NCBI GenBank assembly: GCA_036245805.1
Contig: BTRK01000004.1
Coordinates: 48,424,690 to 48,488,689 of the forward strand
Length of the DNA stretch: 64,000 nt
Direction of reading: 5' to 3'
Source: Pristionchus mayeri
Lineage: Eukaryota > Nematoda > Chromadorea > Rhabditida > Neodiplogasteridae
Of this stretch, positions 1 through 10,750 are shown piece by piece. Position 1 is the first letter of the stretch. Each line of letters opens with the position of its first letter. Below the pieces are notes generated by a model. The model saw only the letters and a program-made list of their open reading frames with translations, searched no databases and had not been told where the DNA came from. The position numbers and the translations under genes were made by a program.

Positions 1-3000
1 GTTATGATGATCAACGTGTCATCTCCAACCATTTGAGTCACCTGAAATTTCAAAAATATAATTATCCATTTTACGGATCCAGTACCTGCTCTATCGCTCG
101 GTCGAATTCGTTAAGCTCCTCAGTTGCAAGGTGGAATCGGTTCTTGTGCTGCGCCTTGTCGATGTTCGCCCCTGCAATCAGCATAATTCCATTGTCTTCC
201 CCATTCCACACTCTCTCTCTCGCTCGCTAACTGATGTACAAGGAAAGAGAACTGGCTGATCTCTTACTCGTACCTTCGATCATGAGAAAGTAGCCTCGAC
301 TGTCACTTTGCTTGTTCATCACCTGGAATGCAGAGAATGCAGTGATATTTTAAAACTTACGAATACTCATGACAAATTGAAGAGAGAGTGAGACGAACCT
401 GCACTGCTTTCACGGCCATCTCTGATAGTCTCGGAACTGATGAGCTGTTTCGCAGATTCTCGTCCACACGATACGGGAAATGCAGAGGGGCGAAAATTCC
501 TGAATACTTTAGACTGACTTCATTCCACCATTATCACATTTTTGTGGAGAACTCACCGAGTAGCTGTTGATCGTCCTCGGGAGTATGACGGACAAAGTCT
601 TCGGTACCAGTGAGTAGCACGCGGGACTGAGCTTTCTGCTGAAGATGACAACTGTTAACAACAAACTAGAAGATGCACTCACCATGGGTCTCAGATGGGT
701 CCATTCCTCTTCGATGCTTCTATTGTCCGTTCGGTTACCTCCTACGGCGTTCGGAAGGAATTGAGCATGCCCTCCTCCCATCATTACCTGCATTGAGTAC
801 TTTAATCTGACAACGAGATCACTATATTGTGAGATGAAACTACTGATATACGTATTATAAAAATGGAGAGTACCTTGAACTTGTCTGCTGGATGGCTTAG
901 AATCTGAGTGGCGATGTCATCACAATTGGTGGCGTTCATGAAAGGAGCACTATCGAATTCCATCCTACGGTGCACGTCCTGAGCAGTGATTATTAAAATT
1001 TCGTACATTCTGATTTGACCTACAGCTCATTCCACCCACCTTAGCATACATCGCACCCGGTGTTGCATCTGTGATAGATGAAGTAGTCACGAATCCCACA
1101 TCCACTCCCAAAGCATAGAGGACAAGTAATCGATATTGGATAGCTATCGAACCTTTGTCAATTGCAAGATCAGCGATACCGTCTTTGATCTTGGCTTTCT
1201 CTCCGAATTCGCATTTGTTACCAAAACCGGGTAATCGACCGAGTGTGTTCTGCTCAACCTGTACAAAACAGATTAGCGACCTCACGATGAAATCTACACA
1301 TCCTATATATAGAATATGACCCAGTGCCATAGATAAGCATATACGAAGAAGCCTTCGAGATAATATGTAATGGAATAGGAAGTTCTCCAATGTTATATGT
1401 ATTAAAACATGGATCATTCCATGGATCATCGTCCATCTGCTCGGAGCTCATCTTTCTACTCTTTAAATGGACTCTATCTAGTCTACCCCGTCTTTACTTA
1501 ATGCATCATTTTTTTTTGCATCGAATTACCCTTCTTTTTTAGGTTTCTTTCCTCACATGTAGTATGAATCAGGTCGTAGACAAGAGATCATGCATTTGCG
1601 CACAACATTGCTTACTCTTTTCCCGACAGCATCTTTGCTCCCCCATAATAAATATTTTCTTATTATATCGTTACTTTCTGATACTCATCTGTCACTCTAC
1701 ATTATAGCCGGATGGATGAGTCGATTTTTTTAATGTATTGGATCCCAATGATCGGGATATTTAATTTTCATAAAGGTCTCGCCACTCAATATCATCTATT
1801 TGAACCTGTTTTCAGATTGAATCTCAAACCCTACCTATGTGCACTTCTCAGAAATCGAATAGGTATTTTGTGAACCTTTCTTCCGCACATCAAAGCCACA
1901 GCCGCCGCAGCAGAGTCAGTAGTGTGCGTATCGAAAGATGCAGTCTGCGAAATAGATATGAGTACTGCTACGAGAAGCAGATGAAGCACGTGCATCGCCC
2001 TTATCTTTGATCTCATATAGAAGGATAGAAACCTTTGAGAGTCCACTGAATGGGAAGGTCTCGAAGAAGAAGGGCTTATTGACATCAGTGTTACCTTTAA
2101 ATTTATAGATATATTAATGGTGTGGATAGTCTGCTCTATCAGCCGAACTTCAGCAATCATCAATCATGTAAAATGTAAGGTTCTTTTTGATTCATGATGG
2201 TTGCAGGTATTTTCACCATTCTTCTGATTTCGTGCGACTCTTGCAGCTGTGATAGTCGCAATTCCCATCCCATCGCCGATAAATAGAATCACGTTCTTGG
2301 GTGGAGCTGAAAAAAACATCTAGATTTTATTCTCCCGGTAACAACAAGATCTTGAATTGATCCAATTTTTTCAGCGTATTTATCTCGTTCACCGAGTGAT
2401 CTATCACTAATTAAGTTCATAATTATTGGTTTAAATTGAGGAATGTTCATTCTTCGTCTTGTACGATTTTCCGTTTCTATGATCGATGTGATTTCATATC
2501 GGAAGGATTTCCTAGTCGTGGTCCATCAACTCCTGCACGGAGGAAGTGTAACTAGAGGCCGCAGTTCGAATTAGACCGAACCCAAATGGGGTGAGATTGG
2601 TCAAATGACTGCGTGAGAGGCACTGTCTCTCTGATTAGAGAGGATGGATGTGAGTAGCGAAAGAAGAGAGAGCCAGTGAGTGAGAGACACTGTGAGGGTG
2701 GACGAAATGCCATTAGTCTCACTTTACCCGTGAAGGTGAATAGAGAATCTTCTCTTTAAGAGTTCGAGAACGGAAACAGCGGAATTCTAGGGGACGGAAC
2801 TTAGTAGTTTTTTAAAACATTTTTAGCATAATTAGCGAGATTTAATCGTCCTCAAGACTAAACGAAATCGAATGATTTCTTCAGTGTCTTGATCAAACGA
2901 GCTCGTGCAAAAAGATATAATTCGCTTTCTGAACAGCAGTTTAAAGGTGATCCATCAAGCTTTGTCTACACTCTCACACCTGGAAATGTGACAGCTAGCA

Positions 3001-3350
3001 CGACTGCTCTCTCACCTCTCGCAAGTTTTCAATGTGGCATCTGTCGGAATGATATCTAATGAGCACGATGCGTCATTTGTGTTTTCAGGGGACTCAAATA
3101 TACACATTTTCAAATGATCCCTAATTGTTCTGAATAAAATGCTCACTCTGCTTTTCCGCGAGAATGGCTCCGACATCGGAGTTGATCTTGCTCTCCAAAC
3201 ACTTCCGCCCCACTTCGTTCCAGTATTCGATGGACTCTGAACCATCAAGCTAGTGCTCATTCACTCGACTACCATACCCTGCCCAGCTTGAGATTCGGTG
3301 AGTACTGCTAGGAGAAGCAGATGAAGCACGTGCCACACTACTGTCCGCAT
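1..3350 (-). CDS. Alkaline phosphatase, secreted or membrane-anchored (3' end beyond left edge)
   Basis: Zn/Mg-dependent phosphomonoesterase of the alkaline phosphatase family. Thirteen exons (-): 3278-3350, 3147-3236, 2217-2306, 2033-2094, 1876-1944, 1040-1258, 874-978, 683-787, 557-638, 399-499, 274-322, 86-171, 1-41; every junction keeps frame. Exon 1 encodes a signal peptide (MRTVVWHVLHLLLLAVL). Family landmarks follow: EYWNEVGRK, then VILFIGDGMG (metal-binding Asp), HTTDSAAAAVALMCG (nucleophile Ser), FVTTSSITDATPGAMYA (Asp where mammalian enzymes have His153, as in E. coli), CDDIATQI, VMMGGG, and EGANIDKAQH (D-x3-H zinc ligands). The visible end reads TQMVGDDTLIIIT, just before the expected ADHSH zinc site and any GPI signal, which lie outside the window. 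Family assignment is firm; the particular paralogue is not. Intron 4 carries a copy of part of the signal-peptide exon. Confidence 0.93.
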
Positions 3351-5038
3351 CTTCAAAAAGTAATAATAACGCAATGTTGTTGGAAGAGTATCTAATCGGG
3401 CGAAAATAGGAAAGCTCTCTGGCGACCGGCCGAGACAGAGGGTACGAGTGAGAGAGAAGTGGTTAAACGAAAATACAAAATGATACATCGAAATTCCGAT
3501 AAACAAGACATTTTCCGTTGAAATACAGATGATACACTCGAGCATTCTTTCCAAATGTGGCGAAACTGAATGTCATTTAATCAAGCTCACATTCCCAGTA
3601 GGATACGAGATGGAGATGGAATGAGTCGATTTGGTGATAGTCACAGCTTACACTCACGAGTAATCGAATTTAAACAAGTGGATCCAATTGGAGAGATATA
3701 GAGTGCTGGTCACAGTGAGGAATGGTCTCATTCTCACCAATCAACACACTCCTATCGGTCAGATAGTGCGAGTGAACATTGAAAAGGAAGAGATCCACCT
3801 CACTGTTCGTCTCAGCTTTTCGCCTTGAGAAAGTGAAACATAGGTAGGCGAGGTGAATGACTCACAAAAATAAGTGAAGATTTCTCGCGCAACGGCTTAT
3901 CCATTCGAGAGTGATCGCTCAAGATAGATAGATTGGCATCTACAGATGAGGGCGGAGCCAAGGGGTAAGTCTTAATGGAGGGAAGTAGGTAGAGGGAGAG
4001 GAGGCATGAGTGAGTGCAAGTGAACTATGCATATCTAGGATGATGCCAAGTAATATGTCCCATCTTGTCCCAGACACATTTGCCATTTGCATTGCCAGAT
4101 CAGATCCGTTCAAGGAAGAGATCGTAGGAAGATTAGGGTCGTAAACAAGCCACAGTTGATCACTGTTGATAGAGAGTGGTGATAATGCATCTGTTATATC
4201 AAACCTATAACTGTGCGCAAGATCATAGAGCATGTGAGAAGGAGAGGAACAGGAATTAAACATCATCTTCGCCCGGTCACTTTTATTTCTGGTTATCGAC
4301 AGTCCAATCCCGGAACATTTCCTATGTTGGGAGTTGAGAGATCATGCTAACTAGAGAGAGAGTTGACGGTCCATTGGAATAACACTACTCTCAAAGTACT
4401 ATTCAGTAGCCAATAATCAAGTCAGAAGGGGGAGCGGAAAAGTTGGTGGGGAGTAGACTGATAGATAATATCCGATGGCACAAGTTCTTATATGTTTTTA
4501 GAAATCAGTGCTCGAATAGAGAGATGTGATAAATGTGGCAGTAACACTTGAAGCAATCGATCAAGAGCAAAACGAGTGCTTGTGTGTTTGGTTGAGATGT
4601 GAACTGCACACATGTACATAATACGTTCTCGCATTGCGATTGACAACGGAGAGAATCATCAGCGTCTGGTTCTTTCGATTTATCTGATGTGTTCAACGTG
4701 CCCGCCCATTGTTCATCGGCGGGCTCCCAATCTTTGATTATCTGTAGAACAAATAACCGAGATTCTGGAAAAATCGATATAAGATAATATTTGTGTTTCT
4801 TGAGTTATTTTATATTACTTAGGCTTAGAAGTGAAAATAATGGAAAAGTTCAAATTTCCTAATAATTAGTAAATCAATTTTTAATTTAAAATTTTTTTAG
4901 CCAAAAAACTCAGTTCATAATACGTTGTTCAGTGAGGTCGTGCGCGCGTGTGAAAGGCAGCGTGTGATTTGTATATGATGAAAAATTACTTATCGTTTTT
5001 TCGCTAACATTTTGGTTACTAATCTGCGCTAGTTGCAG
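3351..5038. other. Intergenic stretch with one possible minus-strand exon
   Basis: No complete gene is evident between the phosphatase start and the coiled-coil gene. On the minus strand 4625-4741 looks like a phase-0 internal exon: acceptor TTCTACAG, 39 open codons beginning IIKDWEPADEQWAG and ending CQSQCEN, then a GTATTA donor. A further open stretch at 3940-4266 (-) could be another exon of the same unrecognised gene, but I could not join the two. I see no promoter or RNA gene. Confidence 0.3.
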
Positions 5039-5606
5039 CGGTTCACTTCACGATTCCGCTCCCCTCAGTACCGAGCGGGGGCCAGCTAAACGAAGCGAAC
5101 AGCCTTCCTCGTAACATTGTTCAAGGTACATTGTTTTTTTAGGGATTCTCCCTTGCTGACTTAAATTATTTAACTCAGTCACTTTGATGTTGTGTATTTG
5201 AAGGTTTGTCGTTGGAAACTGACGAATTCGACGATAGACTTGAGCGTGCCTTCATCCTCAACAGGGCTAATCCTGGCTCAATATTGAGCAATTCAGAGAG
5301 AGGTATGTTTCTCCATTTAATATCGCTCCATAAATAAATGATTTTCAGACGCACTTGAAGCTAAGCTTGACAACCTCTCTTTTTATAGGCAATTCGATTT
5401 CGTTCAAGCTAAATACGCCGAAGGTAATGCTTTTGATAATGCTGCTTCAATTAAATAAATCTGTAAAAAAACGCAAATATTTAGAACAGCACCAGGAGCG
5501 GCTGGAGAACTTGAAGGATCTTCTACAAGAGGAATCAAGAAACGACTGGATTCTAGAGGCGAAGCTCGATACAATTGTACTCGGTGTCATCGATCATAAA
5601 AGGTAA
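5039..5606 (+). CDS. Small coiled-coil protein (5' exon not located)
   Basis: Unrecognised gene. Four exons link in frame: 5039-5125, 5204-5302, 5349-5423 and 5485-5606 (stop TAA). They encode at least 128 residues: a Pro/Gly-rich start (VHFTIPLPSVPSGG), an acidic helix (ETDEFDDRLERAFILNRANP), a second helix (RDALEAKLDNLSFYRQFDF), then a heptad-like coiled coil (EEQHQERLENLKDLLQEES). No in-frame ATG lies in the first listed exon, so a start exon upstream is missing; the ATGATG at 4976 runs into a stop without a donor. The stop is 171 bp before the ALG13 start, so the two could share an operon. The size and all-helical character resemble small subunits of larger complexes, but I assign no function. 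Confidence 0.6.
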
Positions 5607-5777
5607 TTCATTGTTACACGAGAATTGAGATTAGAATGTAGAGACCAAACAGATATTGAAATCATAAAAAGGTGGGATCAGAGTAGTCCAGACTAACCAT
5701 ATAAGTCCAGCTCTCATTTTATATAGCAATTTAATAAATAGCTTGTGTGATTAATTGATTGAGAAATTTAGGAAGTA

Positions 5778-8700
5778 ATGACGTCGACCACATGCTTTGT
5801 TACTGTTGGATCTACCCGTTTCGACGCATTGACTAATCAGGTTAGTTTGCTTATATTAATATGCTTTAGTTCTCTTACCTTATTGTCAATATTAAAAGGC
5901 ATTGGTTTCAGATTTTGTCTGATACGACGCTGGTGGACTTGAAAAAACTCGGAGTTGCCACTGTTATCATTCAGATTGGAGCTGGAGAATTTGAGAAGAA
6001 CAGATTTGAGGAAGTAAGCAGCAATGTTCAAAATTCTAAATGACTGCACAAAAATTCATCTATATAAGGGGGGGGGGTGGTTACGACTATTGTCAAGTAC
6101 AAACTCTTTCAGCTCGTGAGCAACAGTTGAAACATGTTCAGCTCTTGCAAAGCTCTGAAATTGACCGATATTGGTCCAATTTTACAAATATCGGGTACTT
6201 TCTGAGCTTTGTAACGTAAATTTCAGAGCTTTGCAAGAGCTGAACATGTTTCAACTGTTGCTCACGAGCTGAAAGAGTTTGTACTTGACAATAGTCGTAA
6301 CCACCCCCCCCCCCCTTATATAATCAGTCATATTTTAACGTTACCAATACTACATTACTTTCTACAGGTTATCGTAAAACTTTTTTTTAAATTATAGCCT
6401 AGACTTTTCTAGGTCTTTGGCTCGTCATGTGATCGCGATTCGGGTTCCACTACATTCGCGGGTCTCCGAATCGAGTTCTATCGATACAAGCCGAGTATAG
6501 CGGGGGATCTCTCCAAAGCAAAGGCGAGACTTTATTTTTGCAGACTATAATCATTGAAGCTTTGGAAGTTCCGAATTTTTCTATTTTCTAGTTTGTTATC
6601 GGGCACGCCGGTGCGGGCACCATCCTAGAATGTCTTCGTCTGAAGGTGCCGCTCGTTGTTGTTGTGAATGAGTTGCTAATGGATAATCACCAGGTTTGTA
6701 TTTATGTATTATTGTGTAGTCGCCTGTCCCGTACTCTAAGAGCAAAGAGGGAACCGAGCTTTATCGCAGGGCAAGAGAGAGCAACCGCTCAATACAAGAG
6801 AAACGGGGGAGAAGGACGAGAGGAGGAGAGACAGACCTGTTTACCTCAATGATGGCATGTAAATGGCGAGAGGATATTGGCATGCTAATGGACAAGGGAG
6901 GGGAGAGAGTACAGTCCTCTTTACATAACAGAGGGAGAGGGCCTATGGACGGAATATGATAATAGGCATGAGCAGACAGCTAAGGTGTCTGGGGAATACG
7001 GTAACAGAGGGGAGGGAATCCCTCTCGATATAACACCTCCCTCCAAGATTCTAACTTCAGGGAATCTGACAATAATATTATGATACAGTAATTACTGGCC
7101 ACGGTTGAAGAACTTTGGGCAGGGATCAGATTTCTTCGTATCTGTTCTTCTTGAAGCTGACGTCGAGTCTCTTCGGCGGCACGCCCATCCTCGAAGATCT
7201 TCTCGGAATGGGCTTCTCGTCGACGTCCTCCTTTTCGTCGGGCAGTCCATCGATCGGTCCGTCGAGCTCGGGTTCGGCAATCTTCTCATCGTTGACTCCA
7301 GATTCGACCATTCCGAAGGCATCTACTTGTGCCTCATCATCCATCATTGGATCACTTACATACTCGATCTCTCGATCCGAGTTCAGTCTTATTCTCAACT
7401 GATTGGCATGCGCCCTCACAGTTCGATCTTGCAGTGATACTTCATACATGGTCTTTCCCTCCTTGAGTGGAACGGTTGCAACTGGAGGAACTCACTATCC
7501 TTGCGAAGATTCTTCTCATTGGGCCATCTTGTGAGATGGAAGTTTCTGACTCTGCATAGCAGCTGGTCAGCAGACAATGCGTTTTTGATGTCTTCAGAGG
7601 TTAACGGCAACTTCTCGATACTGGTTCTAATAACTCTCACAATGAGATCCTCCGCCTCTTCCAGCACATTCTCCTCATCTCGATCATCTCTTGAATCAAC
7701 AATCAATCGAGAGAGTGCATCTGCATATGCACAACTTTCTGTGTTGATGTATTCCATCGAGAAATCATATCCTAGCAGAATCGTCGCCCAATGGTACAAT
7801 GGTACAATCTAGAGTTCCCCCGATTGGGCCATTCCGCCCATTCAGGCTTTCTCTGAGCGGTCAACTGGCCCAATTGGGCGCAAAGCTGAACGACGCCCAG
7901 TTGGGCTGAATCCTTTGTTAGCCCAGTGGGCGGAGCATAATGGTAGTTATTTGAAACATATTTGAAAACCAATGAAATGGAGTAATGAACTTTCACTCAA
8001 TCTCATTTTGATATGTTTCTTTGGAATATGTTTCGGGTGAAATATAAAAGCACAGCTCTGGTGGAACGAGAGTGAATGGGATGGGCGCCCAATGGGCGCC
8101 CAGACAATTCCTTTGTTTTGAGCTGGGCAGATTGGGCAATATTCATCACGTTCAAATAATTATTGGGTGGACTGGGCGCCGACCAATCTGGGGAACTCTA
8201 CTACAATCTCATCCTGATCGCCAATATTGTGTAGTCGCCTGTCCCGTACTCCAAGAGCAAAGAGGGTACCGAGCTTTATCGCAGGGCAAGAGAGAGCAAC
8301 CGCTCAATAGAAGAGAAACGGGGGAGAAGGACGAGAGGAGGAGAGACAGACCTGTTTACCTCCTCAATGATGGCATGTAAATGGCAAGAGGATATTGGCA
8401 TGCTAATGGACAAGGGAGGGGAGAGAGTACAGTCCTCTTTACATAACAGAGGGAGAGGGTCTATGGACGGAATATGATAATAGGCATGAGCAGACAGCTA
8501 AGGTGTCTGGGGAATACGGTAACAGAGGGAAGGGAATCCCTCTCGATATAACATGTATTTATCGAACTATGATCTAGTCTGAAACAAAGACAGTAGTAGT
8601 CATCAAATTTTGATTTCAGGTTGAACTCGCTTCCAAAATGGCAGACCTCGATCATGTTCTGTACTGCGTGCCCTCTGATTTAAGCGTTAGTTTTTTTCGA

Positions 8701-8836
8701 CCAATTATTACTCTCTACATATGTATTCCAGCAGACAATACTGGACCCTCGCCTATTCACGCTCCAGCCTTTTTCAGCTCCTGATATGGTCAAAGTGGCA
8801 AGGCACATTGACGGATTGATGGGAGTTGCTAACTGA
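5778..8836 (+). CDS. alg13: ALG13-type UDP-GlcNAc transferase subunit
   Basis: Catalytic, cytosolic half of the ALG13/ALG14 UDP-GlcNAc transferase, which adds the second GlcNAc to dolichol-PP-GlcNAc on the ER in N-glycan assembly. Six exons: 5778-5840, 5912-6013, 6413-6523, 6592-6693, 8620-8685, 8732-8836; 182 residues, close to fungal Alg13 length and without the OTU domain of long mammalian ALG13. Diagnostic motifs are [13 protein letters not shown] at the N-terminus, [10 protein letters not shown], and the nucleotide-sugar site [13 protein letters not shown] followed by [17 protein letters not shown]. Intron 3 uses a GC donor (AAG|GCGAGA): the next acceptor joins KAK to FVIGHAG exactly as the family requires, and no in-frame GT donor is available. 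Intron 2 holds a palindromic element and intron 4 a nested LTR element. The TIM17 start follows 293 bp later. Confidence 0.93.
6061..6322. repeat. Palindromic foldback element in ALG13 intron 2
   Basis: Two nearly perfect inverted arms of roughly 100 bp, each starting TATATAAGGGGGG, surround a short centre with its own internal similarity. The ends read tatataagg...ccttatata, compatible with insertion at TA. There is no coding potential; it is a MITE-like foldback that would form a strong hairpin in the pre-mRNA. Confidence 0.8.
7126..7799 (-). pseudogene. Gypsy pol remnant (RNase H end, linker, integrase tail)
   Basis: Minus-strand reading shows [15 protein letters not shown] and YADALSRLI, typical of the end of the RNase H domain of Ty3/Gypsy polyproteins, then an acidic linker. 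After a frame change at about 7416-7449 comes [20 protein letters not shown], which resembles the chromodomain-side tail after integrase. The whole integrase core between them is deleted. It cannot encode an active polyprotein. Confidence 0.8.
7802..8208. mobile_element. hAT-like MITE nested in the LTR element
   Basis: Element 7810-8200 (391 bp) has terminal inverted repeats TAGAGTTCCCC and, internally, repeated GCCCAATTGGGC-like palindromes. Near-identical 8-bp flanks (gtacaatc at 7802-7809 and ctacaatc at 8201-8208, 7 of 8 matching) fit a hAT target duplication, as does a TIR starting TAGAG. No transposase is present. Confidence 0.7.
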
Positions 8837-9129
8837 TATTTTTTTCTGAATTCATTTCATATTTTTTATTGCGCATTGTTGTATTTGTATTGTCCGGTTT
8901 AACGGAGTGTTATAGCCATTCAAAGTAGCCACGTGGTATTTTAATTAACTCGATAAATCGAGACTGTACTTTACATTCCTCTGCTATTTCTTGCATAAAA
9001 TTGGATTCGATATTCAATTTGTTGTGCATTCCTTGCTCGGTTCGATGGCCGTTCTGAATATTTGATAACGACCCTTTATGTATACTAGTAGCAGTTGCAG
9101 GTTCGAGCTCATCTTCACAACATACAGCG

Positions 9130-10750
9130 ATGGAAGAGTACACCAGGGAGCCTTGGTTAGGATTTTCGAGTTCTTGTTGTTGAAAATCAAATTATCATTT
9201 TGGCTCAATTTATTTTTAATTTCGCTGATTATGTTTTTTAGCCCATACCGCATCGGAGACGACATAGGATCAGCGTTTTCGATGGGTCTCGTTGGAGGAT
9301 CTATCTTCCACTCATTCAACGGATTCAGACATTCGGCGAAGGGGCAGAAAATGGTATACATTTTTGTAGAATTTTTTGAGGAAATTACGAGAGATATAAT
9401 TATTCTGATTCTAAGAAAGAATCTCGGGAGTTCTCTAGTTTAGGGGGTAAGCCCATTCCTCCCACTCAGACCCCAGAGTCCCTACTCAGGGAGGGGAAAA
9501 CAGAACAGGCTAGAGTTACGCAGCTTTCTGTGTATATCGCCGGCTTTTAGACTGAGCGGTAAGCAACGATCGGGTCTCCCCGCTTCGCGGGGAGACCCAT
9601 CGTTGCTTACAGGGCTTCCCGCTTCGCGGGTCGCCGTTATAGGGAAGGAGGTATAGATGCGTACTGTACAGCCTATGCTCGCCATGCAAACAAGTTGTTT
9701 ACTAGAGCGTGGGAATAGTTGTTTACAGGCGAGACCGTCAGAGGGAAGAGGTAGGAAGAGAGAGAGAGAGACGCAGAGGGAAAGTGGGCGGAGTTACCCC
9801 CTAAACTAGAGAAGTGCCAGAATCTCGCATGTAAATCTTCGGCACACGCCGAAAACCGATCATTCCTAACCATTCATTGTCGATCCACTTAGATGAAGCT
9901 CTTCATTGTCGTGGTTTTCTTCTTGCAAGTTTTCCAGTTAAAATTTTTTTTTAGATGGGAGCTCTTCGCGAGGTTCGCGTGCGCGGTCCCCTGACGGCTT
10001 CTCAATTTGCTGCATGGGGAGGAATGTTCTCTACTATCGACTGCGGCCTAGTCGCTCTTAGGAAGAAGGTATTTTATTTGGAAGCATTAATCGGAACTAC
10101 CACAATGAAAATCTGAAAAGATTGTACCTTGATTCTCAACACATTAGACACTTTGAAGGATCAAAAAGATTTAACTATGGTTACTGTGCATGCTAAACTT
10201 CATCCATCACAGGAGGACCCTTTCAACTCGATCATTTCGGGCGGCGCTACTGGTGCACTTCTGGCCATTAGATCAGGACCGAAAGTCATGGCTGGATCCG
10301 CTGTTATTGGTGCAGTAATTCTCGCGATGATTGAGGTATCATGTGTTTAATTAAACATGAATGCCATATACGTTTTTAAATGCCGTGTGATGAACACGAG
10401 TATAACAATGTTTATATCACTTGTTGAAGATGGAGAATTGTTGTTATGCAGGGAGTTGGCCTGGTGATGACTCGAATGATGGGCTCGTTCTACGATCCTA
10501 CTGCACCTCCTCCTGAGCCTCTCGATGACCCGAGAGCACTCGGATCCAGCAATAAGGGAAATGTGGTTTGTTAATCACACCTGTGTAGATTTTTGATTTG
10601 TTGCCGTTCAAATATATTTTCTTGATTTTGGCAAAGGTAGATGATAATATCGCAATCCTTGACTGAATCGTTCAGCAGCCCGGCGTGACCGACTCTTCGA
10701 CTGCCACTCCGGCTGCTCCTTTTGGACTGCCTGGCATGAACACTCTCTAA
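9130..10750 (+). CDS. tim17: Mitochondrial import inner membrane translocase TIM17
   Basis: Core subunit of the TIM23 presequence translocase in the inner mitochondrial membrane. Exons 9130-9155, 9242-9353, 9955-10068, 10213-10335, 10452-10565 and 10676-10750 encode 187 residues in frame. It begins MEEYTREPCPYRIGDD, the family signature. It continues through four membrane helices with the small-residue faces GSAFSMGLVGGSIF and ISGGATGALLAIRSGP, and ends GLPGMNTL after a Pro-rich tail. The cysteines in EPCPYR and STIDCGLVALRKK are the pair known to form the TIM17 disulphide. Intron 2 carries a 393-bp MITE. The gene lies 293 bp after ALG13, so a shared operon is possible; both are housekeeping genes without an obvious pathway link. 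Confidence 0.96.
9418..9826. mobile_element. Merlin-like MITE, copy 1 (TIM17 intron 2)
   Basis: Element 9426-9818 (393 bp) has inverted termini sharing CTTCTCTAGTTTAGGGGG (left end GGGAGTTCTC, right end GGCACTTCTC on the reverse strand) and is flanked by a perfect 8-bp target duplication agaatctc (9418-9425, 9819-9826). Its middle has an inner palindrome around tctccccgcttcgcgggg. There is no ORF for a transposase. The 8-bp duplication plus termini starting GG fit the Merlin superfamily; that classification is inference. A second copy lies at 59835-60232. Confidence 0.85.

Larger units (their letters stand above)
6705..8558 (-). mobile_element. Gutted Gypsy-type LTR retrotransposon in ALG13 intron 4
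   Basis: Direct LTRs at 6710-7035 (326 bp) and 8225-8553 (329 bp) are over 95% identical by eye and flanked by the 5-bp target duplication tgtat (6705-6709 and 8554-8558). Read on the minus strand the LTR starts TGTTATATCG. The interior keeps only pol scraps in that orientation: an RNase H terminus with [16 protein letters not shown] and ADALSRL (about 7449-7799), then an integrase-tail region with [15 protein letters not shown] (7126-7449). gag, protease, reverse transcriptase and the integrase core are absent. A purine run (ttggagggagg) abuts the downstream LTR and TGGCGATCAGG lies where a primer-binding site should be. A hAT-like MITE sits inside, so this is a dead, twice-hit copy. Confidence 0.9.

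Noticed and set aside
1254..1451. Minus-strand frame starting MSSEQMDDDPWNDP
   Set aside because: It lies in the intron between phosphatase exons 5 and 6, which join correctly without it.
3940..4266. Minus-strand 108-codon ORF
   Set aside because: It has some coding-like features but no recognisable domain and no splice partner I could prove; mentioned only as part of the spacer.
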